Of a DNA stretch of 64,000 nucleotides, positions 27,099 to 35,878 are shown in pieces (position 1 is the stretch's first letter; every line of letters begins with the position of its first letter). Location of the stretch: assembly GCA_015062205.1 (NCBI GenBank), contig SUVB01000037.1:1-64000 (forward strand). Reading direction: 5' to 3'. The translations under genes were made by a program, and so were the position numbers. The DNA comes from Desulfovibrio desulfuricans. Its GTDB lineage: Bacteria > Desulfobacterota > Desulfovibrionia > Desulfovibrionales > Desulfovibrionaceae. The notes under the pieces are model-generated. The model was given only the letters and a program-made list of their open reading frames with translations, made no database searches and had not been told where the DNA came from.

Positions 27099-27156
27099 GT
27101 GTATTCCCTCCTCATCCCCACGGGGAAAGTTTTGCCGTTATGTAACCTGCACACGG

Positions 27157-28812
27157 TTAAGCAAGCTGCGTGCCATTTTTGAAAAAGGCTCGCCAAAGGC
27201 CGATATGCCGCCCAAGCAGCGCCGTGAGCGCCAAAAGATCGTCCATGCGGCCGCCGCGTTCCTGACGCAGTTCACGCCAGAATCCGCCCAGGGCGCGGAG
27301 TTCCGGGCAGGCTTCCAGCACGGCCTGCAGCCGTTCGCAGTTACGCAGAAAAAGCTGTCCGGCCAAGGGACTCCTGCCCACCAGGCGACCCTGTTCCGTC
27401 AGCATGCCGAAGAAACGTTCCGCCTGCGCCAGAGCGTCGCCCATACGCCGTACAAAGCCGTCGGAATAGTCCCCGGGCAGTGTTTCCCCGTCTGTCGGGC
27501 CGGCGTTGTTCGGCGTCGCGGCAGAGGGCGTCCCGGACATCTCGTCAAGTAATTGACGCCAGAAAAAGCGCTGCTGTGCGAGCCACAGGCTCCGGTCATC
27601 AGGCGGCAGCGCCGTCAGACGGCGCACAAGGGCGAACCCCCGGTCGTCCTGACCCGTCAGCCAGATTCTGGCCTCCTGTTCTATGTCGGCAAGCGGCGCG
27701 GCGTCCCATGTTCCGTGAACCAGCCGGGCCAGCGCGAGGTCGCCCGCACGTTGCGGGCTGATGCGCGTCACGCAGGCCAGTTCATGGGGGCAGGGCCGGT
27801 TGTACGGGCAGGGGTGGCAGGGCAGGGCAGGTTCCAGACAGCAGCAGCCGGGCAGGTACGGCCCGGTGTCGCAGGGCTGCGCCGTGGCCAGAAAGATGGC
27901 CAGACATGCCGTGCCGAGGCCCGCCGCCAGATGCATGGTGCCTGTGTCGTTGGTAATAAGCAGCCGCGAGCGGCAGACCAGGGCCGCCAGCGTTCTGAGA
28001 TCGGTTTTGCCGATGGCGTTGACGCAGGGGGCCTGCGCGGCTTCCTCGTAGGCCCGGCCCAGCCCTGCTTCGGCGGGCGAACCCAGCAGCACCGGACACA
28101 ACCTGAGCTCCCGCCACAGCCTGTCGCCCACGGCGGCAAAGAAGCGCGCCGGCCACTGCCGCCGAGCTTCGCTGGCGCCCGGCTGCAGGCAGACATAGCC
28201 CTGCGCTCCGGCGGGCGCGGCGGATAGCAGAGCGTCGGCCCGGGCCAGCGCCGTCGGCGACGGGGCGGCCAGCCGCAGGCGTGGGGGGCGCGCCGGGTCG
28301 TGGGCGCCGTCGGGATTGCCCACCATGCGGAACATGTCCACAATATTGAAGGGGGCGCTCAGGCGGTTGGCCGTAGTGCCGTTGAGGAAGGAGGCCCAGA
28401 CGCCGTTATTGCGTCCGAAGCCCTCGCGGTCCAGGCAGAAACCGCGGATGCGGGAAACATCGTCGCAGATCAGGCCCGCCAGCAGACGGGCGGGCAGGGT
28501 GGTCGTGAGGTTGATGACGGACGCGGGGCGGGCCTCCGCGCGGATACGGCGCGCCATGCCCAGCAGGCGGGCGGCGGCCGTGCGCCAGTCCTTGTCCATG
28601 TCGGAGAGGAGACGCGCTCCGGGCAGCGGCCAGGCGCGTTCCACATGGCGCAGCAGGGGCAGCGCGCCGGAGAAGTTTTCCAGGCAGAGCAGATGCACGC
28701 GGCGACCCTGGCAGTGCAGTTCCTCAATGAGGGGCTGACTCTGCAGGAGGTCGCCGAAGCGTGTCAGGTTGATGAGCAGGGTCGCCCCCGCTTCCTGTGC
28801 CGGCGTCGCCAT
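27157..28812 (-). CDS. Glycosyltransferase family 9 (heptosyltransferase-like) with C-terminal extension
   Basis: 551 residues. The first 350 form a GT9 GT-B fold: LLINLTRFGDLLQSQPLIEEL at the start, GYVCLQPGASEARRQWPARFFAAVGD, and SRLLITNDTGTMHLAAGLGTACLAIF. GT9 enzymes usually add heptose in LPS core. The C-terminal 200 residues are a helical extension not typical of heptosyltransferases. A Cys-rich loop (CCCLEPALPCHPCPYNRPCPHELAC) interrupts the donor half. No core LPS gene is nearby; it lies behind a sigma-54 promoter with flagellar-type genes, so a role in flagellar glycosylation is possible. Confidence 0.75.
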   Translation of the reverse strand: MATPAQEAGATLLINLTRFGDLLQSQPLIEELHCQGRRVHLLCLENFSGALPLLRHVERAWPLPGARLLSDMDKDWRTAAARLLGMARRIRAEARPASVINLTTTLPARLLAGLICDDVSRIRGFCLDREGFGRNNGVWASFLNGTTANRLSAPFNIVDMFRMVGNPDGAHDPARPPRLRLAAPSPTALARADALLSAAPAGAQGYVCLQPGASEARRQWPARFFAAVGDRLWRELRLCPVLLGSPAEAGLGRAYEEAAQAPCVNAIGKTDLRTLAALVCRSRLLITNDTGTMHLAAGLGTACLAIFLATAQPCDTGPYLPGCCCLEPALPCHPCPYNRPCPHELACVTRISPQRAGDLALARLVHGTWDAAPLADIEQEARIWLTGQDDRGFALVRRLTALPPDDRSLWLAQQRFFWRQLLDEMSGTPSAATPNNAGPTDGETLPGDYSDGFVRRMGDALAQAERFFGMLTEQGRLVGRSPLAGQLFLRNCERLQAVLEACPELRALGGFWRELRQERGGRMDDLLALTALLGRHIGLWRAFFKNGTQLA

Positions 28813-28819
28813 GGCCGCG

Positions 28820-29959
28820 CTACGCCAGAGTGGAGGTTCTGGCTCCGTCCAGCATGTTCAGGGCGATGGCCTTCTCCTGCCTGAAACGGTTGGCCACGGC
28901 GGCCTGCACGCTGCTGGTGGAGGAGCCGAACTGCGTCACACGGATCTTGTAGACATTGGAGATGAGGTTGCGCTCGTAGGCCGGGTCCGTGGGCTTGCCG
29001 CTCATGGCGTCGGCCCGCGCGAAGATGCGCGCCGCGCCCGCCGGGCCGTGCTGCACGGCCGTGCTCCAGATGACTTCGCGCATGGCGGTGGACAGCATGC
29101 CCTCCGTCAGGCCGGTGCGCTGCATGATGGATTCCAGCGCGGGCTTGTAGTGGCTCTGGTGCACAAAGGCCTCCTGCAACTGCTCGAAGCGTTCGGGCTG
29201 CTCGCTGGCAATGGCGCGCCATGTGTCGGGCATGGCGCCCTTGCGGCTGCCCGTGTTGCCGGGACCGGACGCGCGCAGACGCTTGGAGATGTCGGGCGCT
29301 TCGGTGTCCAGAAACTTCAGGAAATCCCCAAGGCTGCCCGCGCGGGACGAAACCTGATACTTGCCGTAGGAGGTGCCGCCGTTGCGGTCATAACCTACGG
29401 CCGCAACGCCGTCGCTGCCGGATTCAAAGCGGGCTGAAAGCTGGCCGAGGCCCATATCCTCAACCTTGTGCGAAGGCTTGGTGCGGGGTGCGGGCGGGTT
29501 GGCTCTGCCTGCGTTTGCGCGCGAATGGACGAAATCCCCCGCGTTCAGTCCGCGAAGGCGGTTGTCAAATGCGCCGGTGATGGCGCCGAGATGCCGGGCC
29601 GCGCCCATACTGCGGGCCAGATCCAGCGTGGAGCCGTTGCCGGCGAGGCTCTGCATGAGGCCTTCCATGGCCTTGCTCCGGCGCAGGTCGGCCTCGGCCT
29701 TGTTGAAGGCATGCGCGCGCATGAGGTCGCTGGGCGTGCGCCCGGCCAGCACGAGATTACGCTGTCCGGCGGCAAGGGGCATGACCGAATGCCGCGGCCC
29801 GGCGGAACCGGCGTTTTCCGTATTCGCGTTCTGTCCGCTCATGAGTGCGGCAAAGGCCGAGGGCGCGGCTGTCTGCGCCGCAACGGGGCGGCGGGGCGTG
29901 CCGGTCTGGGCCTGGGGCGTTTCTGACGGCGGGCGGATGAGAAAATTGGAAAGTGCCAT
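28820..29959 (-). CDS. Lysozyme-like/peptidoglycan hydrolase protein, probably flagellar
   Basis: 379 residues, no signal peptide. Residues 1-165 are low-complexity and Ala/Ser/Arg-rich. The rest has the lysozyme-like pattern GQLSARFESGSDGVAAVGYDRNGGTSYGKYQVSSRAGSLGDFL, WRAIASEQPERFEQLQEAFVHQSHYKPAL, and VIWSTAVQHGPAGA, as in phage-tail and VgrG-linked muramidases; the Glu in FESG is the likely catalytic acid. AGGAGGAG precedes the ATG and a sigma-54 promoter lies 31 nt upstream. I infer a cell-wall-cutting role for flagellar rod passage, similar to FlgJ but of different family. Confidence 0.65.
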   Translation of the reverse strand: MALSNFLIRPPSETPQAQTGTPRRPVAAQTAAPSAFAALMSGQNANTENAGSAGPRHSVMPLAAGQRNLVLAGRTPSDLMRAHAFNKAEADLRRSKAMEGLMQSLAGNGSTLDLARSMGAARHLGAITGAFDNRLRGLNAGDFVHSRANAGRANPPAPRTKPSHKVEDMGLGQLSARFESGSDGVAAVGYDRNGGTSYGKYQVSSRAGSLGDFLKFLDTEAPDISKRLRASGPGNTGSRKGAMPDTWRAIASEQPERFEQLQEAFVHQSHYKPALESIMQRTGLTEGMLSTAMREVIWSTAVQHGPAGAARIFARADAMSGKPTDPAYERNLISNVYKIRVTQFGSSTSSVQAAVANRFRQEKAIALNMLDGARTSTLA

Positions 29960-30000
29960 AGTCTCCTCCTGTGGGGCGAGAGCCTCCGCAGGCTGGATAC

Positions 30001-30016
30001 AGCAAATCGGATGCCA
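30001..30016 (-). promoter_or_regulatory. Sigma-54 promoter of the lysozyme-like/GT9 unit
   Basis: Reverse strand TGGCATCCGATTTGCT has the invariant GG and GC ten bases apart and agrees with TGGCACG-N4-TTGCW at nearly every position. The transcript would start near 29990, giving a 31-nt leader with an ideal ribosome-binding site before ATG 29959. Sigma-54 control is typical of flagellar genes in this lineage. Confidence 0.8.
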
Positions 30017-30125
30017 GAAACAAATAGATGAGTAAATACGAAGGATTAAAACAGGTGTTCCGGCGTTCTGCCGGAAAGCCGACGCCCGGCGGGTGGCGGC
30101 ATGCGGTCGTACGGCGGCGCGGCGT

Positions 30126-30764
30126 TCAGGGGCGCGCCTTTCCCGGCGCGTCGCCCTCGCCGGCCTTGTGCAGGGAGATGGAAAGTTCCCTGGCCAGGGT
30201 ATCCATCAAGAAGGAGGTCAGCCCCCCCTCAAGGTTGACTTCCTTGTGGGCGAGCAGCGCAATGCGCATCTGGCTGTTGGCCACGGCGTTGCGACGGGAA
30301 ATGTTCTTGAGCTTGACCCGGCTGGGACGCTTGGCACTGGGCACCTGACGCTGCACCAGCAGCACGTCGGCCACCAGCGCTGTGCCGCCGCTGCCGGAGA
30401 GGGACGAGGGCGCGCCGTATCCGGCGGCAACCACGGCCCGCGCGTTTTCCGGAGAGGCCGTGCCGGCCGCCAGCACCACCACCTGCAGAATGTACCCGGC
30501 CTCGCTGGGGTTGGTCACGACAGCATAGCCCATGCGGCGCAGGCTCGCCTCCGTCTGGGCGCTCAGCCCCGCAGCGCGACGATTGGTGTTGTCGCGTACG
30601 TTGACGTAGACCACAGGGGCTATATCCACATCACGCTGCGGCGCTTCCAGACGGCCCTGGCGCAGCACTTCCGTATCGACCGCGTTGGATTTCTGGCGTA
30701 TGCAGGCAGGCAGCAGCAGGAGAAACAGGCAGAGCAGAACAGGGAGAGAGCGGAATGCCGACAT
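30126..30764 (-). CDS. TraT-like lipoprotein
   Basis: 212 residues. The signal peptide ends in a lipobox (LLLLPAC), giving an N-terminal lipidated Cys. The mature part follows the TraT pattern: VVYVNVRDNTNRRAAGLSAQTEASLRRMGYAVVTNPSEAGYILQVVVL, then a small-residue segment. TraT is an outer-membrane lipoprotein of conjugative plasmids that mediates surface exclusion and complement resistance. No conjugation genes are nearby; next to it is a second TraT-like gene. GAGGAT precedes ATG 30764. Confidence 0.6.
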   Translation of the reverse strand: MSAFRSLPVLLCLFLLLLPACIRQKSNAVDTEVLRQGRLEAPQRDVDIAPVVYVNVRDNTNRRAAGLSAQTEASLRRMGYAVVTNPSEAGYILQVVVLAAGTASPENARAVVAAGYGAPSSLSGSGGTALVADVLLVQRQVPSAKRPSRVKLKNISRRNAVANSQMRIALLAHKEVNLEGGLTSFLMDTLARELSISLHKAGEGDAPGKARP

Positions 30765-30856
30765 GCTATCCTCACAAACAACGTTGACGCGTTCGCGCCC
30801 TGCGGATACGCCCGCAGGGACGAGGCGGTCCGGGCCGGAGCGCGGCAACGGAGCCG

Positions 30857-31552
30857 TCAGGACCCGAAGGCGTCGATGATCGCGCGGCACAGGGCGTCTT
30901 CCAGCGCCGGCAGGATGTCCTTCCTGTCCATGCGTTCGCCCTCGGCGCGGACGGCAAGGCGGTGCATGTCGCCGGTCGCCGGTTCCCGGCCGCTTCTGCC
31001 GGCGCCCACCAGCGCCTTCATGCCCCAGACGGAAGTTTTGCCCGAGCTGTCCCACAAGGCCGCGCCCAGGCCCAGCAGCGCGCCGCCCCCGGCGCCCCAG
31101 CCCAAGCCGCTGCGGCCGCCCACGGCGCCGCCCAGCAGCGCGCCGAGCATGGTCCCCGTAGCGGTGGAGCCCAGCGCGGTTCCGGCCTTGAGGGGCGCGT
31201 TGCGCGAACCCAGGGAGTAGATATCCTCCACGGTGACGCGCAGCACAATATCGGCTTCCCTGGCTGTTTCGGCCGGCACGAGATTGCGCTCGCTCTGCAG
31301 GTAGCCGGTGAGCATGGATTCCAGATCGCTGTTGAAGGCCGCGTCGCCGCCGCTGACAGCCACATGCACGCTCTGGCCGGATTCCGCGCGCATACGGGGC
31401 AGGGAGCTTTCCACCGGCAGGCCGTCGGCCGAGTTGCCCCCGGAGGGGCGGGCGGACGGCCCGCTTCCCTGCGGGGCGCAGCCTGCCGCCATGCAGACGG
31501 CTGCAAGAACAAGCGCTGTCAGGATGCGACGGAAGCGGGAATGTGCGCGCAT
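30857..31552 (-). CDS. Second TraT-like lipoprotein with glycine-zipper helix
   Basis: 231 residues from ATG 31552, preferred to ATG 31558 because AAGG is better spaced. The lipobox CMAAGC predicts lipidation. The sequence VHVAVSGGDAAFNSDLESMLTGYLQSERNLVPAETAREADIVLRVTVEDIY resembles the N-terminal TraT fold, and a glycine-zipper block (TMLGALLGGAVGGRSGLGWGAGGGALLGLGAALW) forms a membrane-inserting hairpin as in TraT. The two lipoproteins are 92 nt apart on one strand and probably work together in the outer membrane. Which partner or role is unknown. Confidence 0.6.
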   Translation of the reverse strand: MRAHSRFRRILTALVLAAVCMAAGCAPQGSGPSARPSGGNSADGLPVESSLPRMRAESGQSVHVAVSGGDAAFNSDLESMLTGYLQSERNLVPAETAREADIVLRVTVEDIYSLGSRNAPLKAGTALGSTATGTMLGALLGGAVGGRSGLGWGAGGGALLGLGAALWDSSGKTSVWGMKALVGAGRSGREPATGDMHRLAVRAEGERMDRKDILPALEDALCRAIIDAFGS

Positions 31553-31656
31553 ATCCATATACCTTTTTGTCTGATACGATACCGCTTACCGCAGTTTGCC
31601 GCCGCTGTCCAGCCGCGCTCGGCCTCCGCCTGCGGGACCCGTCGGCGGAAGAGGAC

Positions 31657-31685
31657 TTGACAAATGCTTCGCACTTGACGCTATT
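31657..31685 (+). promoter_or_regulatory. Candidate topA promoter
   Basis: A consensus -35 TTGACA (31657-31662), 17-bp spacer and GCTATT (31680-31685) lie 112 bp before the topA start. The -10 is weak, but the -35 is exact. Confidence 0.45.
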
Positions 31686-31797
31686 GGGGGTGTCGCCCGC
31701 GCCGCACGGCGCGGCGGAGAAGGCCGCCGTTCCTGCCGCCCCTTGCAGGAAGGGGTCCGTCAGGCGGTGCGGATATTCCGGGGGAATTGAGGACAGC

Positions 31798-34038
31798 ATG
31801 GGCAAACAGCTTATTATCGTCGAATCGCCGGCCAAGGTGAAGACCATCAGGAAGTTTCTGGGACCGCAGTACATGGTGCAGGCCAGTGTGGGCCATGTGC
31901 GCGACCTGCCGTCCAGCTCTCTCGGTGTGGACGAAGAGAACAATTTTACGCCGCACTATGAGGTGATAGAGAACAAAAAGAACGTGGTCAGCGACCTGCG
32001 GGCGGCCGCGGCTAAGGCCGAGACCGTCTATCTCGCGCCGGACCCGGACCGTGAGGGCGAGGCCATCGCCTGGCACGTGGCCGAGCTCATCCGTGACAAG
32101 GCCAAGGACATCAAGCGCATCCAGTTCAACGAAATCACTTCCAGGGCCGTGAAGGAGGCGCTGGCGCATCCGCGCGAACTCAACGCCCATTTGTTTGACG
32201 CCCAGCAGGCCCGGCGCGTGCTGGACCGCCTGGTGGGGTACAAGATCTCGCCCCTGCTCTGGAAAACCATCAAACGCGGCATTTCCGCCGGGCGCGTGCA
32301 GTCTGTGGCGCTGCGTCTCATCGTGGAGCGCGAGGAGGCCCGCGAAGTCTTCAGGCCGGAAGAATACTGGCTGTTCCGCGCGCAGCTGGCGGGGGACGTG
32401 CCCCCTCCCTTCCGGGTGGAACTGGTCCGGGTGGGCGGCAGGAAGGCGTCCATAGGCAATGCGGCGCAGGCCAAAAATGTTGAGGACGCCATTGCAGGCA
32501 AGCCCTTCGTGGTGGAAAGCGTGGAGGAGAAGGAGCGCGAGCGCGCGCCCCTGCCCCCCTTCATCACGTCCACGCTCCAGCAGGCGGCCAACCAGCGTCT
32601 TTCCTACACTGCCAAGCGCACCATGAATATCGCCCAGCGCCTGTATGAGGGCGTGGAGTTGGGCGAACGCGGTCTGACGGCGCTCATCACCTATATGCGC
32701 ACGGACTCCACCCGCATAGCCGACGAGGCGCGCGCGGCCGCCAAAGATTTTATTGAAGCGGCCTTCGGCAAGGAATATCTGCCCGGGCGGGCCCGCATCT
32801 ACAAGGCGCGCGGCGGCGCGCAGGACGCCCATGAAGCCGTTCGCCCGGTGGATGTGAACATCACGCCCGACGATGTGAAGCCGTATCTGCCGCCGGAGCA
32901 GTACAATCTTTACCGGCTCATCTGGTCGCGTTTCGTGGCCTCGCAGATGGCCGGCGCGCGCTTCCACGACACCACGGTCTCCGTGTCCTGCGGCTCCACG
33001 CTCTGGCGGGGCAAGGGCGAGCGCCTGCTTTTTCCCGGCTTTCTGGCGGTCATGCCGCGCGCCCGCGACGAGGAGGACGCGCAGCTGCCGCCGCTGTCGG
33101 CGGGGCAGACGCTCAGGACGGAAAAGGTGGAAAAAGAGCAGAAATTCACGCAGCCCCCGGCCCGCTACAGCGAAGCCGGGCTGGTGCGCGAACTGGAGGA
33201 ACTGGGCATCGGCCGCCCTTCCACCTATGCTGCCATTATCTCCACACTGCAGGATCGCGAATATGTGCGCCTGACCGAACGGCATTTTGTGCCCACCGAT
33301 CTGGGGCGCGTGGTCTGCCGTCAACTGCTGGAGCACTTCCCCAGACTCATGGATGTGGGCTTCACCGCCCAGATGGAGGAGAATCTGGATCAGGTGGCCG
33401 AGGGACGGGAAGAATGGGTGCAGCTGCTGCGGCATTTCACTGAAGATTTCAATCCCACCCTGGCCGCCGCCGCCAAAAACATGAAGAGTCTCAAGGGGGG
33501 GCTGCCCGCCGGCCTGCCCTGCCCGGACTGCGGCAAGCCGTTGCTCATCAAGTTCGGCAAGGCCGGTCCTTTTCTGGCCTGTTCCGGCTATCCCGAATGC
33601 CGCTTCACCAGCAACTTCGAGCGCGCCGAGGACGGCAGCGTTTCTCTGGTCGCGCCGGAAAAGCCGCACTATGAGAAGGTCGGCCAGTGCCCGCAGTGCG
33701 GCCGGGATCTGGTCATCAAGAAGTCGCGCACAGGCAGCAGCTTCATCGCCTGCACGGGCTATCCGGAGTGCAGGTATGCCGCCCCGCTGTCCACGGGAGT
33801 GCCCTGCCCGCGTTGCGGCAAGGGCGCGCTGGTGGAGAAGAGCACCAAACGGGGCAAGATTTTTTATTCCTGCGACCAGTACCCCCAGTGCGACTTCGCC
33901 CTGTGGGACAGGCCCGTGCCCGGCCCCTGCCCGCGCTGCGGCTCGCCTTATCTGGTGGAAAAGAAGGGCCGCGGCGGCGTGAGAGTGCTGTGCCCGGTCA
34001 AGGGGTGCGGCTATGTGAAGGAGGACGGGGATGGCTAG
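31798..34038 (+). CDS. topA: DNA topoisomerase I
   Basis: 746 residues. Relaxes negative supercoils by transient single-strand cleavage. The Toprim domain has IIVESPAKVKTI (Glu9) and DPDREGEA (Asp82, Asp84, Glu86); the catalytic Tyr299 is in ITYMRTDSTRI. Four C4 zinc ribbons follow at the C-terminus, the first three with the form C-x2-C ... C-x(4-5)-C (CPDCGKP, CPQCGRD, CPRCGKG) and the fourth shorter (CPRCGSP ... CPVKGC). ATG 31798 has GAGGAC upstream. The next gene overlaps by 8 nt. Confidence 0.97.
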   Translation: MGKQLIIVESPAKVKTIRKFLGPQYMVQASVGHVRDLPSSSLGVDEENNFTPHYEVIENKKNVVSDLRAAAAKAETVYLAPDPDREGEAIAWHVAELIRDKAKDIKRIQFNEITSRAVKEALAHPRELNAHLFDAQQARRVLDRLVGYKISPLLWKTIKRGISAGRVQSVALRLIVEREEAREVFRPEEYWLFRAQLAGDVPPPFRVELVRVGGRKASIGNAAQAKNVEDAIAGKPFVVESVEEKERERAPLPPFITSTLQQAANQRLSYTAKRTMNIAQRLYEGVELGERGLTALITYMRTDSTRIADEARAAAKDFIEAAFGKEYLPGRARIYKARGGAQDAHEAVRPVDVNITPDDVKPYLPPEQYNLYRLIWSRFVASQMAGARFHDTTVSVSCGSTLWRGKGERLLFPGFLAVMPRARDEEDAQLPPLSAGQTLRTEKVEKEQKFTQPPARYSEAGLVRELEELGIGRPSTYAAIISTLQDREYVRLTERHFVPTDLGRVVCRQLLEHFPRLMDVGFTAQMEENLDQVAEGREEWVQLLRHFTEDFNPTLAAAAKNMKSLKGGLPAGLPCPDCGKPLLIKFGKAGPFLACSGYPECRFTSNFERAEDGSVSLVAPEKPHYEKVGQCPQCGRDLVIKKSRTGSSFIACTGYPECRYAAPLSTGVPCPRCGKGALVEKSTKRGKIFYSCDQYPQCDFALWDRPVPGPCPRCGSPYLVEKKGRGGVRVLCPVKGCGYVKEDGDG

Positions 34039-35188
34039 AAAACATACGGGCGCGGCAGCGCATGACCAGCCCCGGCCCGGGGGCGGCTCCCCGGAACGGC
34101 TTGTGGACGCGCCCTGGGAAGAAACCCTGGAGGCCCGTGCGGCCGAACTTCTGCAGGCGGGGGAAGCCGTCGTGCTGGTGACTGTCGTGGCCCGTACCGG
34201 TTCCGCCCCGCGTGACGCCGGGACCCGCGCTCTCCAGACCCGCCGCGGCTTCGAGGGCACGGTGGGCGGCGGCGCGCTGGAGGCCCGCGCCATGGAAGCG
34301 GCCCGGCAGCGCCTTGCAGACGGCGGCTTTTCGCTGTCCTCCTTTGACCTGAGCGGCACTTCGCCCGAGAACGACATGATTTGCGGCGGCGGCATGCAGG
34401 TGCTGTGCGAGACGTTGCGGCCGGAACAGGCCGGGCTGTTCGCCCTTGCGGCCGAGACCCTGCGGCAGGGGGGGCGCGGCGTCTGGGTGGCGGAGCTGCG
34501 CGGCGTTTCGTCGTCTGCCGTGACGGTACGGCGGCGACTCTATGTGGAGTCCCTGTTTCAAGAAGATGGCCTGCCCGTGCCGGAGGGCGTCACGGTGGGG
34601 CTGGAACCCGCGCTGCCGCTTCTGGAAGAGCGGAAGAACCGCCCCGGGCTGCTGGCCTTCGAGAATGACACGCTCCTGTATGTGGAGCCGCTGGACGCGC
34701 CGCCGGTGCTTCTGCTTTGCGGCGGCGGCCACGTCTCGCTGGAAGTGGCCCGCCTTGCCCACGCCAGCGGGTTTGTGGTGGATGTGGCCGACGACAGGGA
34801 GGATTTTGCCAACGCCGAGCGTTTCCCCATGGCCCGCCGCTGCTTGGTTCTGCCAGGGTTCGACAATCTGGTGGAGCGTTGCGGCATCGGGCGCAGGCAT
34901 TATGTGGCCATTGTTACGCGGGGGCACAGCTTTGACCGCGAGGCCCTGGCCCAGGCCCTGACCAGCCACGCCCAGTATATCGGCATGATAGGCAGCAGGG
35001 GCAAGCGCGAACAGGTGTACGCGGCCCTGCGGGCCGCAGGCGTGCCGGATGCGGAGCTGGCCGCCGTGTGCTGCCCCATCGGCCTGAGCATAGGGGCGCA
35101 GACTCCGCAGCAGATCGCGGTCGCCGTGGTGGCGGAGCTGCTCGCAGCCCGGGCCGGAACGCTGACGCGGCTGCGTTTTGACAACTGA
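34031..35188 (+). CDS. XdhC/CoxI-family molybdoenzyme maturation protein
   Basis: 385 residues with the two-domain layout of XdhC/CoxI proteins, which insert sulfurated molybdenum cofactor into aldehyde or xanthine oxidoreductases. The N-terminal part has VTVVARTGSAPRDAGTRALQT and GTVGGGALEARAMEAA, with ENDMICGGGMQVLCE; the C-terminal Rossmann part has LLLCGGGHVSLEVARLAHASGFVVDVADDREDFANAERFP and YIGMIGSRGKREQVYAAL. It overlaps topA by 8 nt, so it is translationally coupled to it. No client oxidoreductase lies in the window. Confidence 0.88.
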   Translation: MARKHTGAAAHDQPRPGGGSPERLVDAPWEETLEARAAELLQAGEAVVLVTVVARTGSAPRDAGTRALQTRRGFEGTVGGGALEARAMEAARQRLADGGFSLSSFDLSGTSPENDMICGGGMQVLCETLRPEQAGLFALAAETLRQGGRGVWVAELRGVSSSAVTVRRRLYVESLFQEDGLPVPEGVTVGLEPALPLLEERKNRPGLLAFENDTLLYVEPLDAPPVLLLCGGGHVSLEVARLAHASGFVVDVADDREDFANAERFPMARRCLVLPGFDNLVERCGIGRRHYVAIVTRGHSFDREALAQALTSHAQYIGMIGSRGKREQVYAALRAAGVPDAELAAVCCPIGLSIGAQTPQQIAVAVVAELLAARAGTLTRLRFDN

Positions 35189-35257
35189 GGTCTTTCACGT
35201 TGAGGCATCCTGGGCCGCGTCGTCGGGCGCGCGCAACCTTGACTCGGGAGCGTGCAT

Positions 35258-35878
35258 ATGAATACAGCCATTGTCGTTGTGTTGACGGCCGTGCTGATCG
35301 GCATTTTTCTGGATGCCCGTCGGAGAACGAGGCGGCATGCGCGCCGCATTGCCGAGGAAAAGGCGGCTATCGTCTCGGAATCCGGCGCGACGGCCAGCAT
35401 CGGCGTGTTCCATTCCGCCGGGGACACGGCGGTGATTCTGGCCGCGTCGGAAGAGCAGGGAGCATTTTACTATCGCGTGCTGCGCAAGGGCAAGGTTTTC
35501 AACCGCAGCCGGGTGAATCTTGCCAACCTTGTGAAGGCGGAGTTGCTTGTTGATTTCGGCGTCAGGGATGTGGGGCCGTACTCCAGGCAGCATCCCGGCG
35601 CCCAGACGGCCACGGAGGTGGCCTCCCGCGAGGCTGCCAAGCTCTCCCCCGCCGAGTTGCGCGCCCTGCGCCGCGTGGGCCTTCGCGTCGTCTTTCTGGA
35701 TGAGGGCGGTCAGACGAGGGCGCTGGAAACGACGATCATGCGGTCGGATAACGATCAGCATCGTTTCCGGCGCGTCGAACTGTTCAAGGATGCCGTGTGG
35801 TGGACGGTCTTTTTGAACTGCGCCTGCGCCAAGGCCCGGACGCAGCGTGACCGGATGCAGAACAGCGGGAAGGAATAA
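35258..35878 (+). CDS. Membrane-anchored protein of unknown function
   Basis: 206 residues from ATG 35258 (CGGGAG 7 nt upstream). A hydrophobic segment at 4-19 is followed by Arg-rich DARRRTRRHARR, giving an N-in topology reversed by the positive-inside rule, so most of the protein should be cytoplasmic. The remainder mixes beta-like and helical parts, including VFNRSRVNLANLVKAELLVDFGVRDV and HRFRRVELFKDAVWWTVFLNCACAKA. I recognise no family. It follows the XdhC-type gene by 69 nt and ends just before an AT-rich regulatory region. Confidence 0.55.
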   Translation: MNTAIVVVLTAVLIGIFLDARRRTRRHARRIAEEKAAIVSESGATASIGVFHSAGDTAVILAASEEQGAFYYRVLRKGKVFNRSRVNLANLVKAELLVDFGVRDVGPYSRQHPGAQTATEVASREAAKLSPAELRALRRVGLRVVFLDEGGQTRALETTIMRSDNDQHRFRRVELFKDAVWWTVFLNCACAKARTQRDRMQNSGKE

